From assembly GCA_029262455.1 (NCBI GenBank), contig JAJCZJ010000014.1, positions 1 to 64,000 of the forward strand: a stretch of DNA of 64,000 nucleotides, written 5' to 3'. A model generated the notes under the pieces. It was not told where the DNA came from and did no database searches. It saw nothing but the letters and a program-made list of their open reading frames with translations. The position numbers and the translations under genes were made by a program. Source of the DNA: Deltaproteobacteria bacterium (GTDB lineage: Bacteria; Desulfobacterota; Binatia; HRBIN30; CADEER01). Shown here piece by piece: positions 50,623 to 60,370 of the stretch; position 1 is the stretch's first letter; every line of letters begins with the position of its first letter.

Positions 50623-51717
50623 TCAGATGTACTGCAGCACGCTGGTCGGGTACGCGCGCTTGAGGCGGCGATAGCCGAGACACACCGGGTAGAGAACGAC
50701 CAGCACCGCGAGCGCGGCAGTGTACGCGGCGGCCAGCGACGCGGCGCCCATTCGGCCGAAGATCCCGAGGGAGGCGGCCGCCAGCATCGGGAAGTGCAAC
50801 AGGTAGAAGAACAGCGCGGTCTGGCCGAACACGAGCAGCGGCCCGCGATCGCGTACCGCCACGTACCTGGCGCCGACGAAAAACGCAGCCAGGCATAGTG
50901 CCATCACGCCGAGCTCGAGCGATGCGAAGGACAAGCCCGGCGGGTACTTGCTCACGTGCAGCCACTGGGCGAGGGACCCGTCGAGGCGAAACAGTCCCAT
51001 GTTGCCGTAGCCGTTCAGGCTGCGAACGACCGCGAACACGGCGAGCGATCCTGCCCCCGCAAGCGCCAGCTCGCGGATCGGCGGGGTATCGCGGCTGCGC
51101 ATGTACACCCCAAAACCCCAGCCCATCATCATGATCGCGAGCCACGGCAGCGCCGGGTAAAGAATGTGGATGTTGTCGGTGGAGTAGATACCGACGAGAC
51201 CAGCGACGAGGAAGCCGGGCTCGGGGTCGGTCACGCTCCAGAATGCGCGTGTGACGACTTCGCCAACCAGAAACCAGCCGATGCCGAGTCCGACCAACAC
51301 CTTCGCGTCGAGACGGCGCAGCGGCACCATGGCGACGATGCCGATGCCGATCGCATAGAGGACCTGTAGAATCAAAGTCCGAGAAGCGAGCGTGCTCATC
51401 CACAGCACGTCGAGCAGGACGATGAACGTCCCGCGAATCAGCAGATGGCGATCGATGGCGCGCGCGGACTCGCCGCGCGCCCGCCGCGACTCGGTGGACA
51501 GGGCCAGCGCCGTCCCAGCTAGAAACACAAACGTCGGCGCACACAGATGCGTGATCCAGCGGGTGAGCATCTGCCCGAGCGGAAGCGCAGTGCCGTCGTA
51601 GAGAACCGCTGAGTCCGCACTGAGCCGACCGCCGTTGAACACGACCGATGCATGGTCGATGGCCATCAGCATCATGACCAAGCCGCGCATCCAGTCGATG
51701 GGAGCGAGACGGCCCAA
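50623..51717 (-). CDS. DUF1624/YeiB-type membrane acyltransferase-like protein
   Basis: 364 residues with about ten membrane helices. The opening PIDWMRGLVMMLMAIDHASVVF is the DUF1624/HGSNAT-like signature (RG...M..DH), followed by LCAPTFVFLAGTALAL. HGSNAT relatives transfer acetyl groups across a membrane; the acceptor here is unknown. Starts with TTG one base after the stop of the upstream cysteine-peptidase-fold gene, so the two are one operon. Confidence 0.75.
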   Translation of the reverse strand: MGRLAPIDWMRGLVMMLMAIDHASVVFNGGRLSADSAVLYDGTALPLGQMLTRWITHLCAPTFVFLAGTALALSTESRRARGESARAIDRHLLIRGTFIVLLDVLWMSTLASRTLILQVLYAIGIGIVAMVPLRRLDAKVLVGLGIGWFLVGEVVTRAFWSVTDPEPGFLVAGLVGIYSTDNIHILYPALPWLAIMMMGWGFGVYMRSRDTPPIRELALAGAGSLAVFAVVRSLNGYGNMGLFRLDGSLAQWLHVSKYPPGLSFASLELGVMALCLAAFFVGARYVAVRDRGPLLVFGQTALFFYLLHFPMLAAASLGIFGRMGAASLAAAYTAALAVLVVLYPVCLGYRRLKRAYPTSVLQYI

Positions 51718-51718
51718 G

Positions 51719-52447
51719 TCAGCCTCGCGCCGCCACGAAGACGTAGCCCCGGGTCTTGCCCGATCCCGAATCGGCGGTGTTCATCGCGTCGAACAGCGCC
51801 TCTGCCTTCACCCACACCCACGGGTATTTGTAGGTGGAGACGTCGAGCACCAGGAAACGATCGGTCTCCGCGTCGTAGGCCGCAATCGGCGAGATGTGGC
51901 CGCCGGAGCGCTGGCCAACGACCGAGCGCAAGTAATTGACGAGGACGAAGTCGCCGGCGCGCGATAGATTTCGCCGCGCGGCGGTGCGGAACTCATCGAG
52001 CGTGACGTCGCCCGCATGCACGACCTCCACGTGGGCTCGATGTGCGGCCAAAAGTCCGCCGAGCTGCTCGAGAGTCATGCCGCCATAGAATGTAGACCAG
52101 GCGCCGCGGACATCTGCCGCCACGCCGTCGAAGAACGTCTCTTGGGAGACGGGTGCCGGCTGCGTGCCGAGCGCGTTGAGCGCGATGACGCCGCTCGCCA
52201 CGCCGCAGTACGACGCGTACTGCTGCGCTTCGAAGTGCACGTCGAGCAGATCGAGGTCGGCGCGCTCCACAGCACGGCCAACAAGTACGCGGCCCTCGTC
52301 GCTCTCGAACGAGATCAGCGATTCGGCCAGCGGTAGGTTCTGGACCGACGGATTCGCCACCCGCCAGCTCAGATAGCCGAACCCGAGCGCGCACAGCATC
52401 CCGACTGCAAGGACCAGCCTGCTGGCTATCTTCATGGCCGGTCGCAT
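51719..52447 (-). CDS. phytochelatin-synthase-fold cysteine peptidase-like protein
   Basis: About 242 residues from the ATG at 52447. An N-terminal anchor (IASRLVLAVGMLCALGFGYLSW) is followed by a papain-like phytochelatin synthase domain: QQYASYCGVASGVIALNALG with Cys81, SGGHISPIAAYD with His184, and LDVSTYKYPWVWV with Asp202, the complete triad. Bacterial members hydrolyse glutathione or related thiols. Probably periplasmic and membrane-tethered. Overlaps nothing upstream; 52565-52887 shows no gene. Confidence 0.8.
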   Translation of the reverse strand: MRPAMKIASRLVLAVGMLCALGFGYLSWRVANPSVQNLPLAESLISFESDEGRVLVGRAVERADLDLLDVHFEAQQYASYCGVASGVIALNALGTQPAPVSQETFFDGVAADVRGAWSTFYGGMTLEQLGGLLAAHRAHVEVVHAGDVTLDEFRTAARRNLSRAGDFVLVNYLRSVVGQRSGGHISPIAAYDAETDRFLVLDVSTYKYPWVWVKAEALFDAMNTADSGSGKTRGYVFVAARG

Positions 52448-52887
52448 GCGAAGCCTCGTTTCCCGGATCGTATTGCGGCCGAAAACGCGCTCACACGGAT
52501 CCTCGTTCGTGTCGCCGCCAACGCGGCCAAATGGGGATACGCCCCCTCTGATATCGCGCGACATGCACGCTCACTTGCATCGGCGAATACGGACTCACCC
52601 AGTTCTCTTCACACCGATCACGGCGAACCACAAGCTGGTCTATCGGCTGTACTGAGAGAAGGACCCGGCAGGGAGAAGCGGGACACCTACCCGCGAAGCC
52701 GAACCCCCGATTTTCGACGTGCCCGAAGTGGGGGTGGATAGCTGGTTCGTTGCGTCCAGCCTCCAGCTTGTGAAGGTTGTCTGCAAAAGAGAGTATAGTA
52801 AGTTGAATTACCCATCTCGTGACGGCGACGGCCTTCATCCAATAGCGTCTCGAGGATACTCAATAACCATCTAAGGGAGGAGCATTA

Positions 52888-53346
52888 ATGTCCGGACACT
52901 TCATTTTGAAAAGTCTCACGGACAGTGACCTTAGGGTTTCCACCAATTTCCCCGGCATTCATTGGGGCGATGATTTGTCCCATGAGGCAGGAGGTGCGAA
53001 TGGCGATGGCGTATTTCCCGGTTGGACGGACGCAAGCGTAGCGGAACTCTCCAAAGCCCTGAGCGGACAAGACATAGCGAATCGAAACAACCTGCCACCT
53101 CACCGCTACCTGATGATCAATGCTCACGCGGGACTGTCCGATAAGGCGCAAACTTACGTAAAATGGGCCAATTGGGCCGACAATCTCTTGCGCCCTACGG
53201 GTCAAGGCCTGGGATTGAAGACTCTTACCAAAGCGGCAGCCTTGATCTGGGGTCAAGAAGATAAGGGCGGCGCCCTCTTAGAGCAATGCAAAGCGGGCAC
53301 AGTCCATGTAGAAGTCTACTACAGAGGCGGTTACAGAATGGTTTAA
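52888..53346 (+). CDS. unknown protein
   Basis: 152 residues behind a strong GGGAGGAG. Contains FPGIHWGDDLSHEAGGANGDGVFPGWTDASV and YLMINAHAGLSDKAQTYVKWANWADNLLRP. No signal peptide, no membrane segment, no family recognised. Base use is somewhat richer in A+T than the secreted-protein genes around it. It is followed by rearranged gene scraps. Confidence 0.55.
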   Translation: MSGHFILKSLTDSDLRVSTNFPGIHWGDDLSHEAGGANGDGVFPGWTDASVAELSKALSGQDIANRNNLPPHRYLMINAHAGLSDKAQTYVKWANWADNLLRPTGQGLGLKTLTKAAALIWGQEDKGGALLEQCKAGTVHVEVYYRGGYRMV

Positions 53347-53504
53347 CGTGTGCTCGGCTTGCTCTCGTGCTGGGCAAGAAGTGCTCTCCGCCTCCGCCGC
53401 AAACGGCAATGTCCCGAGCCAATCGATTTCAATTGCCTCGCTACGTCTGGCGTCTCATCCAATCGTTGCCACTCGGGAGACTTCCTAATAAAGTTCGCGC
53501 GCGA

Positions 53505-53690
53505 CTAGTTGTAGGGGCCAGCGGCGGGATAGGATTTCAACTCGTCCGCCAACTGTTGGCGATGCCGACGGTATCGAAAGTCTACGCAACCGTTCGCTCC
53601 CGCGATGCCAGACCAAACCTCCTCGACCTTGCCGCGAACGAATCGCCGGAGTGTAGGACACCAACACAGTTGATGACGAGGTTCAGATGG
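53505..53690 (+). pseudogene. rearranged fragments of an SDR gene
   Basis: 53505-53642 is a near-perfect (one mismatch seen) forward copy of 58676-58813, the cofactor-binding start of the SDR gene at 58604. It is joined directly to 53643-53690, a 48-base exact inverted copy of 58900-58947 from the same gene. The frame is destroyed. Confidence 0.9.
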
Positions 53691-53744
53691 CCACGCCGGT
53701 CCGGGGGGCCAAAGCGTGGCAGGCAGCGTTCCGATCAATTTCTC

Positions 53745-53840
53745 GCGCCCGAAATCGAGCGTCTTAATCTTAGCTCGAAAACCGGAATACGATGGACTTT
53801 GACAACTTCAAGACCTCGCGATGGTCCGATCCCAGCCAAG
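53745..53840 (+). repeat. dispersed 3'-end repeat, copy 1
   Basis: Contains CGAAATCGAGCGTCTTA, TTAGCTCGAAAACCG, GACAACTT and GGTCCGATCCCAGCCAAGG, shared in the same order and strand with copies near 54950-55125, 60220-60345 and 62644-62770. Confidence 0.65.
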
Positions 53841-54698
53841 GCGCGCGATCGTCGCCAGGGTCAGGACTCCGAACATGAGTGCCCAACCGGACGTCGAGGG
53901 GGACGGAGCCGCGATATCCGCGCACGCGCAGGCAAGTGTGCACTCGCCGGTGCGACCACTTAGGTCGCACATCTCGTTCTGACCATCGCAAGCTGCGTCG
54001 CAACACACGCCGTCGGTGCAGAATCCCGACTGACAGTCGCTCGCCTCAACGCAGAGGGCGCCGTTGGCGTCGGCTGTCGCAGTCGGGTTTGCTTCCGGTG
54101 TGTCCGTCGCGCTGGGAGGCGCGTCTGGTGTTTCGGTGGGATCCAACCCCAGCACGATAATATCTGCCTCAGGCAAGGACGTTATGGAGTTCACAAAAGC
54201 TCCATCCTGTAGACCTTCCCCTTGCAGGTAGAAGACAGAGATCCGATCCTCCGCGACCACCGTGAACTGCATGCGCCCCAGAGTCATGCTCGAGGGCGTG
54301 AACTCGGGGTTGAGCGATACGACGTCGAAGGAGCTCGCGGTATCAACCCCAACCGTCACACCGGGGGAGAGAGGAGAGAAGGTAAGAAATGAGACGGATG
54401 TGCACTGGCCCGCGACCAGGTTGGGCGGCGCCGGACATTCGACGGCCGCTCCACCGATCGTCGCCCCCGCTGTCCACTCGAGGCTTATGCTCGCGCCCGT
54501 GAACCCCATCGGGTCGATGGCGGCGACGATATCGAGGGTCACGTCGTCTCCCGGCACGGCGACGATCGTGTCCCCCCCGGGAGTCCCGGTTCCCGTGGTT
54601 GCCGTCCAAACCAGGCTGACCTGCGGCAGCGCCCACGCGGATGGGGCCGCCAGGGTGAGCATCACGACAGCGAGAACGAATGATCGGCGCATCGGCAC
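53808..54698 (-). CDS. secreted protein with sorting tail
   Basis: 296 residues. Signal peptide (FVLAVVMLTLAAPSAWA), a cohesin-like beta domain (VPGDDVTLDIVAAIDPMGFTGASISLEW), a Thr/Pro-rich spacer (PPSATDTPEANPTATADANG) and a Cys-rich module (DCQSGFCTDGVCCDAACDG). The C-terminal tail PSTSGWALMFGVLTLATIARLGW is of the IPTL-CTERM type. Likely exported and processed at the outer membrane like the protein at 44577. Binding partner unknown. Confidence 0.7.
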   Translation of the reverse strand: MPMRRSFVLAVVMLTLAAPSAWALPQVSLVWTATTGTGTPGGDTIVAVPGDDVTLDIVAAIDPMGFTGASISLEWTAGATIGGAAVECPAPPNLVAGQCTSVSFLTFSPLSPGVTVGVDTASSFDVVSLNPEFTPSSMTLGRMQFTVVAEDRISVFYLQGEGLQDGAFVNSITSLPEADIIVLGLDPTETPDAPPSATDTPEANPTATADANGALCVEASDCQSGFCTDGVCCDAACDGQNEMCDLSGRTGECTLACACADIAAPSPSTSGWALMFGVLTLATIARLGWDRTIARS

Positions 54699-54949
54699 TC
54701 CCCTTCTGGCCGACTATCCCCTCATCGGCGAGGGCGGCTACCGCCCAGCATCAAGTACGAAGAAAGTTGCTCTTATCGCCTTTGTGGAGTTGAAACAATG
54801 GCACTAATACGGCGAGTAGAGCACGGAGACTGGGTGGCAAAGCAACTAACCAGTGTGGTTCACTTATCCTCGTAGATCTCCTTGGCCGGACCCGCCCGTG
54901 GGACCATCCGTAGTTGGTCTTGACCACGGGATTGTCGTGGCGTTCGTGC

Positions 54950-55125
54950 GGTGTATCGCGAAGGTCCACGACCTCGGCGACGAACACTTCTTAGCGCGAG
55001 CCCGCAGCCTTTAAAACGAGTTTTCTGGGCCCAAAATCGAGTGTCTTAGCTCGAAAACCGCCCAACAAACGCCCCGGAACTTCACAATTCCAACAACTTG
55101 CTACGGTCCGACCCCAGCCAAGCCC
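54950..55125 (+). repeat. dispersed 3'-end repeat, copy 2
   Basis: Contains the degenerate GTGTATCGCGAAGGTCCACG segment, CTCGGCGACGAA, AATCGAGTGTCTTAGCTCG and GGTCCGACCCCAGCCAAG. The longest-ranging copy with 60220-60345. The rest of 54699-55513 shows no gene. Confidence 0.65.
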
Positions 55126-55513
55126 CAGCCCCAACCAAGCCTTCTCCTTGAGGTGGGTGTCTCGCTTCTTTCCGCGCTTCTTTCCGCTTCTCCTCTCGCT
55201 TCTCCCGGTTTCTTCCCCCTGCTTCTCGGTTCAGGGAAAAAAGTCTCTCCGCCGAGGCGATGCGTCGATCTCGAGTTGCCATTTACACCCAGACTCCACC
55301 GATGCAATCGCATTGGTCCAAAAACCAATCGAGCCTTGACAATTACCAATCACTCGATTACTTATCGATCTCATGCAAGACCACTCCCAAGACCAATCCA
55401 ATGATTGGGGCGACGCTTCCGCGCTGATCGACGCTACCCCTCAGGAGCGGTGTCCAATATCTCAAGCACGGCTGCGGCTCATTCCCTGCTTCGCTCGCAT
55501 AGGAGAGACTCTC

Positions 55514-57292
55514 ATGACAATCCGCATCGGTCTTCGCGTCCTCACCGCCACAGTCGTATTTTGCTCGGCCGCCACCACTGCCACGGCAACCACGATCGAC
55601 GTCACGGGATTCGGCGACGTCCTCGCCAACAACGGCCTCTGTGCACTGCGCGAGGCCATCATCAACGCCAACAACGACGATCAGTCCGGGTCGAGTGACT
55701 GCGCCGCCGGCAGCGGCCGCGACGTGATCCGCGTTCCCGCGGGGGTCCACACCCTCCTCCTCGTCGGGGCCGGCGAGGATGCAGCCCTGACTGGTGATCT
55801 CGACATTGTTGGTCCACTGACCATGCGTGCACAGAGGCCTGGAGCCATCATCGACGCATCGGCGATCGGCGACAGGGTCTTCGATATCCACGTGGCGGCC
55901 AGAATTGTACGAATGGACAGACTTGAAGTACGCGGCGGCAACAGCCTCGACAGCGGCGGTGGGGTCCGAATCATCGATTCGACACTCCAGTTTCGCAACG
56001 GCCGAATTCACACCAACACTGCCGGCCTCAACGGCGGCGGTGTCAACGTCGATGGAGGCCAGCTCCACATGTCCCGAAGCCGTGTAGGTAACAACACCTC
56101 CCTCGGGGATGGCGGCGGAATTCGTGCCATCTCAGGGGCAACCGTGAGAATGCGCAACACCGATGTCGTACGCAACATCGCCCTCGGAGCTGGCGGCGGT
56201 ATCCACACAGAATCGACTCGCGTCCGGATCGTAAACGGCGCCATTTCGGGCAACACGGGAAACTCCGGTGGCGGCGGGCTGTCGGTGGATTTGGCACCCG
56301 GCGATCCTCCGGTGCGATTGTTCAAACTCAAGCTATCAGACAACCGATCCGTCGCCGGAGAGGGCGGCGGAATCCGTGCCATCGGTCGTCGCCTGGTCGA
56401 GATCAGAAGCTGCTCAATCCTCAACAACAAGGCGTTTCTCGGAGGCGGTGGAATCTACGGAAACCTGGAGAAGCTGCGGGTTACGAACTCCAACATTCGC
56501 GACAACAGCGCCAACGGCAGCGGCGGCGGGATTAACCTTGTAGATACCGCCATCGCGATCATCGAGACGACAACGGTCGAAGCGAACCGAACCACAGGCC
56601 TCCTGGCCAAGGGTGGAGGAATTCGCCTGGATTCCGGCACTGATCTCGCCATCAACAACAGCTCCATCGTCAACAACCAAACGCGCAACTTGGGCGGCGG
56701 AATTTTCGCCGTCAGCTCCGGCATTGTCGGAGTCGTGACACTGAACAACAGCACCGTCAGCGGAAACACGGCTGATGTCGACGGTGGAGGAATATACGCC
56801 GAAGTAGGAGTGCAAAACGGGGCCGAGGTCGTGTTGAACAGTGTGACGGTCGGACCCAATCAATCGCCGGCAACCGGTGGTTTGGTCTATGATACGACAG
56901 CCGGAGGCAGCGGCTCATTCGAACTCCGAAACACCATCGTCGCCCCTCAGTTCGGCGCCAGCTGCCGCGGTACGTTCATCTCGCAAGGCTTCAACATCGA
57001 ACCCAGTACCGATTGCGACCTCACCGATGTCAGCGACCAACAGAACACCGATGCCCTCCTCTTGGGTCTGGCGTACGGCGGGTCCACGCCAACTCACGCC
57101 CTCGACGCACTCAGTCCAGCGATCGACACAGCGTCGCCCCTGGGCTGCACGGCCGACCTGGACGGCAACGGCATCCTCGAAACGCTGTTGACCGAAGACC
57201 AACGCGGCAACACTCGCGAAGTCGACTTTCCCGGCGTCGGCAACGAAACGCCCGATCATTCCTGCGACGTCGGTGCGTTCGAGCTTCAATAA
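55514..57292 (+). CDS. secreted CSLREA/choice-of-anchor Q repeat protein
   Basis: 592 residues from the ATG at 55514 (AGGAGAG upstream; the frame extends back to 55373 without a signal). Signal peptide ending ATTATATT, CSLREA-like CALREAIINANN, then many right-handed beta-helix turns with the N(T/S)..GGGGI(R/Y) pattern (for example GGGIYGNLEKLRVTNSNIRDNSANGSGGG). The C-terminus has the choice-of-anchor Q-type PDHSCDVGAFEL. Probably a surface adhesin or polysaccharide-binding protein. Confidence 0.8.
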   Translation: MTIRIGLRVLTATVVFCSAATTATATTIDVTGFGDVLANNGLCALREAIINANNDDQSGSSDCAAGSGRDVIRVPAGVHTLLLVGAGEDAALTGDLDIVGPLTMRAQRPGAIIDASAIGDRVFDIHVAARIVRMDRLEVRGGNSLDSGGGVRIIDSTLQFRNGRIHTNTAGLNGGGVNVDGGQLHMSRSRVGNNTSLGDGGGIRAISGATVRMRNTDVVRNIALGAGGGIHTESTRVRIVNGAISGNTGNSGGGGLSVDLAPGDPPVRLFKLKLSDNRSVAGEGGGIRAIGRRLVEIRSCSILNNKAFLGGGGIYGNLEKLRVTNSNIRDNSANGSGGGINLVDTAIAIIETTTVEANRTTGLLAKGGGIRLDSGTDLAINNSSIVNNQTRNLGGGIFAVSSGIVGVVTLNNSTVSGNTADVDGGGIYAEVGVQNGAEVVLNSVTVGPNQSPATGGLVYDTTAGGSGSFELRNTIVAPQFGASCRGTFISQGFNIEPSTDCDLTDVSDQQNTDALLLGLAYGGSTPTHALDALSPAIDTASPLGCTADLDGNGILETLLTEDQRGNTREVDFPGVGNETPDHSCDVGAFELQ

Positions 57293-57476
57293 GGGAAAAG
57301 GCGGGACCGGGCTGAGGTGCAGCAGCGCCCGCCAGCGAAGTAGCTGCGAGAGATCTACCTGAGCGAAGGGGGCGGCGCTTCCGCAGCCGACTCGTCGGGC
57401 GCGGAAGCGGTCTCGAAGCCAGGGGTGGGTACACGGTACAGGGCGTTGAGGTTGGTGCTCGCGAGCGGGCAATACT

Positions 57477-58334
57477 CTATTGCCGGAGCTGTTCTCGCGC
57501 CGGCTCGCGGATTGCGAGATCCTCGGCCAGTAGAGTTGGCCTAGGTGTAGCGTTCGCGACACTCTCCACCAGCAATCTCGCTTCTTCGAGCCGTTCAGGG
57601 GCGTGTTCGGTGAGCGCCAGGGCGAGGATCAGGCGGTTCCCAGGGTCGGCTGAGTCGATTGAAAAAGCTCTCTCGGCCATCGCCAGAGTCTTTCCGCGGT
57701 CGACCCATCCTGAGATGAACGGCAAGCGGGGTAAGGTCGCATGCAGCCGCGACAACAAGCGATAGCCGCCGCCGCGCTCGATCTCTGGTTCGAGTTCGAC
57801 GGCCCGGTGTGCGTACTCGTGCATCTTGTTGGCGACGCCCTCACGCACGATCGTCAGCAAGCCAACGCGTTGGCCGCGGGCTCCCCAGGCGATTGCCGAC
57901 CAGAAGAGAAGCGCCGCATGATCGCGCGATTCGCCGTTGCCGTTCACGGATTCTCGGATGCCTGTGCTCGCAACGACCACTGCCTCCTCGACCGCGCTTT
58001 GCTTGCGTCCATCGGGCGCGTCCGTGAACTCGATCAGGTAGTGCAGCGCGCGCAGAAGCTTCCACTGCGCCTCAATTTTTGCTGATTCCTTCTCTAGAGC
58101 TTGCCGGTACGACTTGATGGCCACCTCGATCCGGCCGTGTTTCGCCCGGCCATCGGTGAGTCCATCGGCGCGGGAGTTCCAGGCGTCATCGCCGCTCGCC
58201 AAGCCGACCTGAGCCGACGCGGTTTGGGCTAGTAGCAAAAACAACGCGGCAACGCAGATGCCACTGATCCGTGTCGATCTCGCCGCATACCGAGCGCGAA
58301 CGAAGTAGCTGCGACTCCGGCGACGCTTTGTCAT
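57477..58334 (-). CDS. exported TPR-like protein
   Basis: About 285 residues from the ATG at 58334. Signal sequence (ISGICVAALFLLLAQTASAQ), then helical pairs of the TPR/TatT type: AIKSYRQALEKESAKIEAQWKLLRALHYL, YAHRAVELEPEIERGGGYRLLSRLHATLPRLPF, AERAFSIDSADPGNRLILALALTE. Resembles the helical component of TRAP-associated or other periplasmic scaffold proteins; no transporter genes are adjacent. 57293-57476 holds no convincing gene. Confidence 0.65.
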   Translation of the reverse strand: MTKRRRSRSYFVRARYAARSTRISGICVAALFLLLAQTASAQVGLASGDDAWNSRADGLTDGRAKHGRIEVAIKSYRQALEKESAKIEAQWKLLRALHYLIEFTDAPDGRKQSAVEEAVVVASTGIRESVNGNGESRDHAALLFWSAIAWGARGQRVGLLTIVREGVANKMHEYAHRAVELEPEIERGGGYRLLSRLHATLPRLPFISGWVDRGKTLAMAERAFSIDSADPGNRLILALALTEHAPERLEEARLLVESVANATPRPTLLAEDLAIREPAREQLRQ

Positions 58335-58603
58335 TTCGATTTTCCGGCAATCATTGGCTCGGCGAGTCGAGTTCCTCGCATCCATTGATCATAGGGGAAT
58401 ATTTCGGGTGTACCAGCAACGTCGAAGTACGGAGCATGCTCGCGCACTTGACGAAGTCATTTCTGCCGCAATAGTCGAGAGACTCGAACACGCAATGGTC
58501 TGCGAAACTCACGATCGCTAGACAGGTGCTGGAGATTTGCCATGCAACGCGACCTTGATGATTTGCGGTGCCGGTTCCCCAACGGTGATCCGCTGCCGCG
58601 ACG

Positions 58604-59410
58604 ATGACGGCGACGTTTGGTCAGGAGGTGGAGGACGAGATCCGACTAAGATCCTTCGACGAACCGGTCAGCGCGCTAGTTGTAGGGGCCAGCGGCGGGA
58701 TAGGATTTCAACTCGTCCGCCAACTGCTGGCGATGCCGACGGTATCGAAAGTCTACGCAACCGTTCGCTCCCGCGATGCCAGACCAAACCTCCTCGACCT
58801 TGCCGCGAACGAAGGCGGCAGGCTTGTCATCCTGCGTGCCGATTTATGTGATGAATCGAGCCTAGAGGCCGCGGCGCAACAGGTCTCTAGCGAGGGCGAC
58901 CATCTGAACCTCGTCATCAACTGTGTTGGTGTCCTACACTCCGGCGAGATGAAGCCAGAGCGAAGCCTGCGCGATGTCCGCGTCGAAGCGGTCGAGCACG
59001 GTTTCCGAGTCAATGCGACGGGGCTGCTGCTCCTGGCGAAGCATGTTTCCCCACTTCTTCCTCGGCGTGGCCGAGTTGTCTTTGCCAGCCTATCAGCGCG
59101 GGTCGGGAGCATCGGCGACAACCGCGCCGGCGGTTGGTATACCTACCGCGCATCAAAAGCCGCGCAGAACATGATCATGAGAACTCTCGCCATCGAGTTA
59201 CGGCGACGTTGCAGCGGCCTGATCTGCGTGGCGCTGCACCCCGGAACGGTCGACACAGACCTTTCGAAGCCCTTTCAGCGAAGTGTTCGACCCGACAAGC
59301 TCTTTTCTCCACGCCGAGCGGCGCGCCAGCTGCTCGAGGTCATCGACACAAGAACGAGTCAATGCAACGGCCGATTCTGGGCCTGGGATGGAACCGAGAT
59401 CCCTTGGTGA
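58604..59410 (+). CDS. SDR family protein (C-factor-like)
   Basis: 268 residues: VVGASGGIGFQLVRQLL cofactor loop, LVINCVGVLH in place of NNAG, and catalytic Ser with YRASK (WYTYRASKAAQNMIMRTLAIEL). It continues CVALHPGTVDTDLSKPF, typical of the CsgA/C-factor-like SDR subgroup. The likely activity is NAD(P)-dependent carbonyl/alcohol conversion. Parts of this gene recur as fragments at 53505-53690. Confidence 0.8.
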   Translation: MTATFGQEVEDEIRLRSFDEPVSALVVGASGGIGFQLVRQLLAMPTVSKVYATVRSRDARPNLLDLAANEGGRLVILRADLCDESSLEAAAQQVSSEGDHLNLVINCVGVLHSGEMKPERSLRDVRVEAVEHGFRVNATGLLLLAKHVSPLLPRRGRVVFASLSARVGSIGDNRAGGWYTYRASKAAQNMIMRTLAIELRRRCSGLICVALHPGTVDTDLSKPFQRSVRPDKLFSPRRAARQLLEVIDTRTSQCNGRFWAWDGTEIPW

Positions 59411-59604
59411 ATCAATTGACCGCGCGTAGGCCATCCAAACTGGAGACCTAGCGCGTCAGTATCGGACGTCGGCGATCCGGGGGACTTTCCCGGCTCAAGG
59501 GGGCCCTGGGTGTAGCACTGACCTGATGAGTCACAATATACCCATCTGAAACCGCCAAAATCGGACGATGCGTCCAAACGTCGCCCAACGCACAAGCTCA
59601 AAGG

Positions 59605-60060
59605 CTAATCGGTCTTGGTCAACAGCGCAGAGATCCGCGACACCTCGGCCTCGATCTCGGTCTGCAACCATTCCGCCAACACACGCTCCAAGAACCGAAA
59701 CGGCCACGTAAAGTTAAACTCGTATGAATGGGTCAAACGGGTTCCGGTCGGCGTCGACTCGCATTCGAATCTGCCAACGAAGTCAAAGACCAAGCGCGCC
59801 GGCTGCATCGCCGCGCCGGTAAACGTCAGTGTATGCCAAGGTTCGAGCAAAAAATCTTGGCGATCCGGTGCTGGCGGCAGGTATTTGAGTCCACCCCAAA
59901 GCTTCGCACTGCCGCGCCCATTTTCGTCAGGACCGACAACCTCGACGACTCTCAGTATCTTGTGATCTGCCTGTCGGTACAGATCGAGATCCAGAACGAA
60001 CTCCAGGACTTCTCGAGGGGTGGCGTCGGCATTCGTCGTCGCACTCACGCAAAGTGTCAT
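59605..60060 (-). CDS. SRPBCC (START/Bet v1-like) family protein
   Basis: 151 residues: TLCVSATTNADATPREVLEFVLDLDLYRQADHKILRVVEV, LTFTGAAMQPARLVFDFVGRFECESTPTGTRLTHSYEFNFTWPFRFLERVL, and a C-terminal helix. This is the polyketide-cyclase/START-like helix-grip fold that binds hydrophobic ligands; no reaction can be assigned. Confidence 0.75.
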   Translation of the reverse strand: MTLCVSATTNADATPREVLEFVLDLDLYRQADHKILRVVEVVGPDENGRGSAKLWGGLKYLPPAPDRQDFLLEPWHTLTFTGAAMQPARLVFDFVGRFECESTPTGTRLTHSYEFNFTWPFRFLERVLAEWLQTEIEAEVSRISALLTKTD

Positions 60061-60219
60061 TTCTCGAATCCACTCAATTTCACACGCGGTACCCTACGTG
60101 TCACCATACCGAAGTTCTAGGACAGACATCTCTCCAACATTGTCAGTCGCGGGTCGGCCCGGCACAAGCTTCTCGCAACCGTTGCGTCCGACCCGCCCGG
60201 CGCCCCTCGACCTGTGGGT

Positions 60220-60345
60220 CAAGAGGGAGCCGCACAACTCGGCGTACGCGCGCTGTATCGCAAGATCTACGACCTCGGCGACGAAGACTTCGTAGTGCGC
60301 GAACCCGCCGCCCGCTACAATGAGTTTTTCGCGCACGTATATTCT
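60220..60345 (+). repeat. dispersed 3'-end repeat, copy 3 (best coding copy)
   Basis: Reads in one frame as VRALYRKIYDLGDEDFVVRE, then PAARYNEFFAH, before running into unrelated sequence. With copy 4 this reconstructs the C-terminus of a protein absent from the window. Confidence 0.65.
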
Positions 60346-60370
60346 AAGCAACGCGCCGGCGAGTCCTCGT

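Noticed and set aside
50609-51544. Arg-rich 311-residue minus-strand frame
   Set aside because: Alternate frame of the DUF1624 membrane protein gene.
57293-57476. Short minus-strand frame ending in a Pro-rich tail after the TPR-like gene
   Set aside because: No start, no ribosome site and no recognisable sequence; could be a remnant but cannot be supported.
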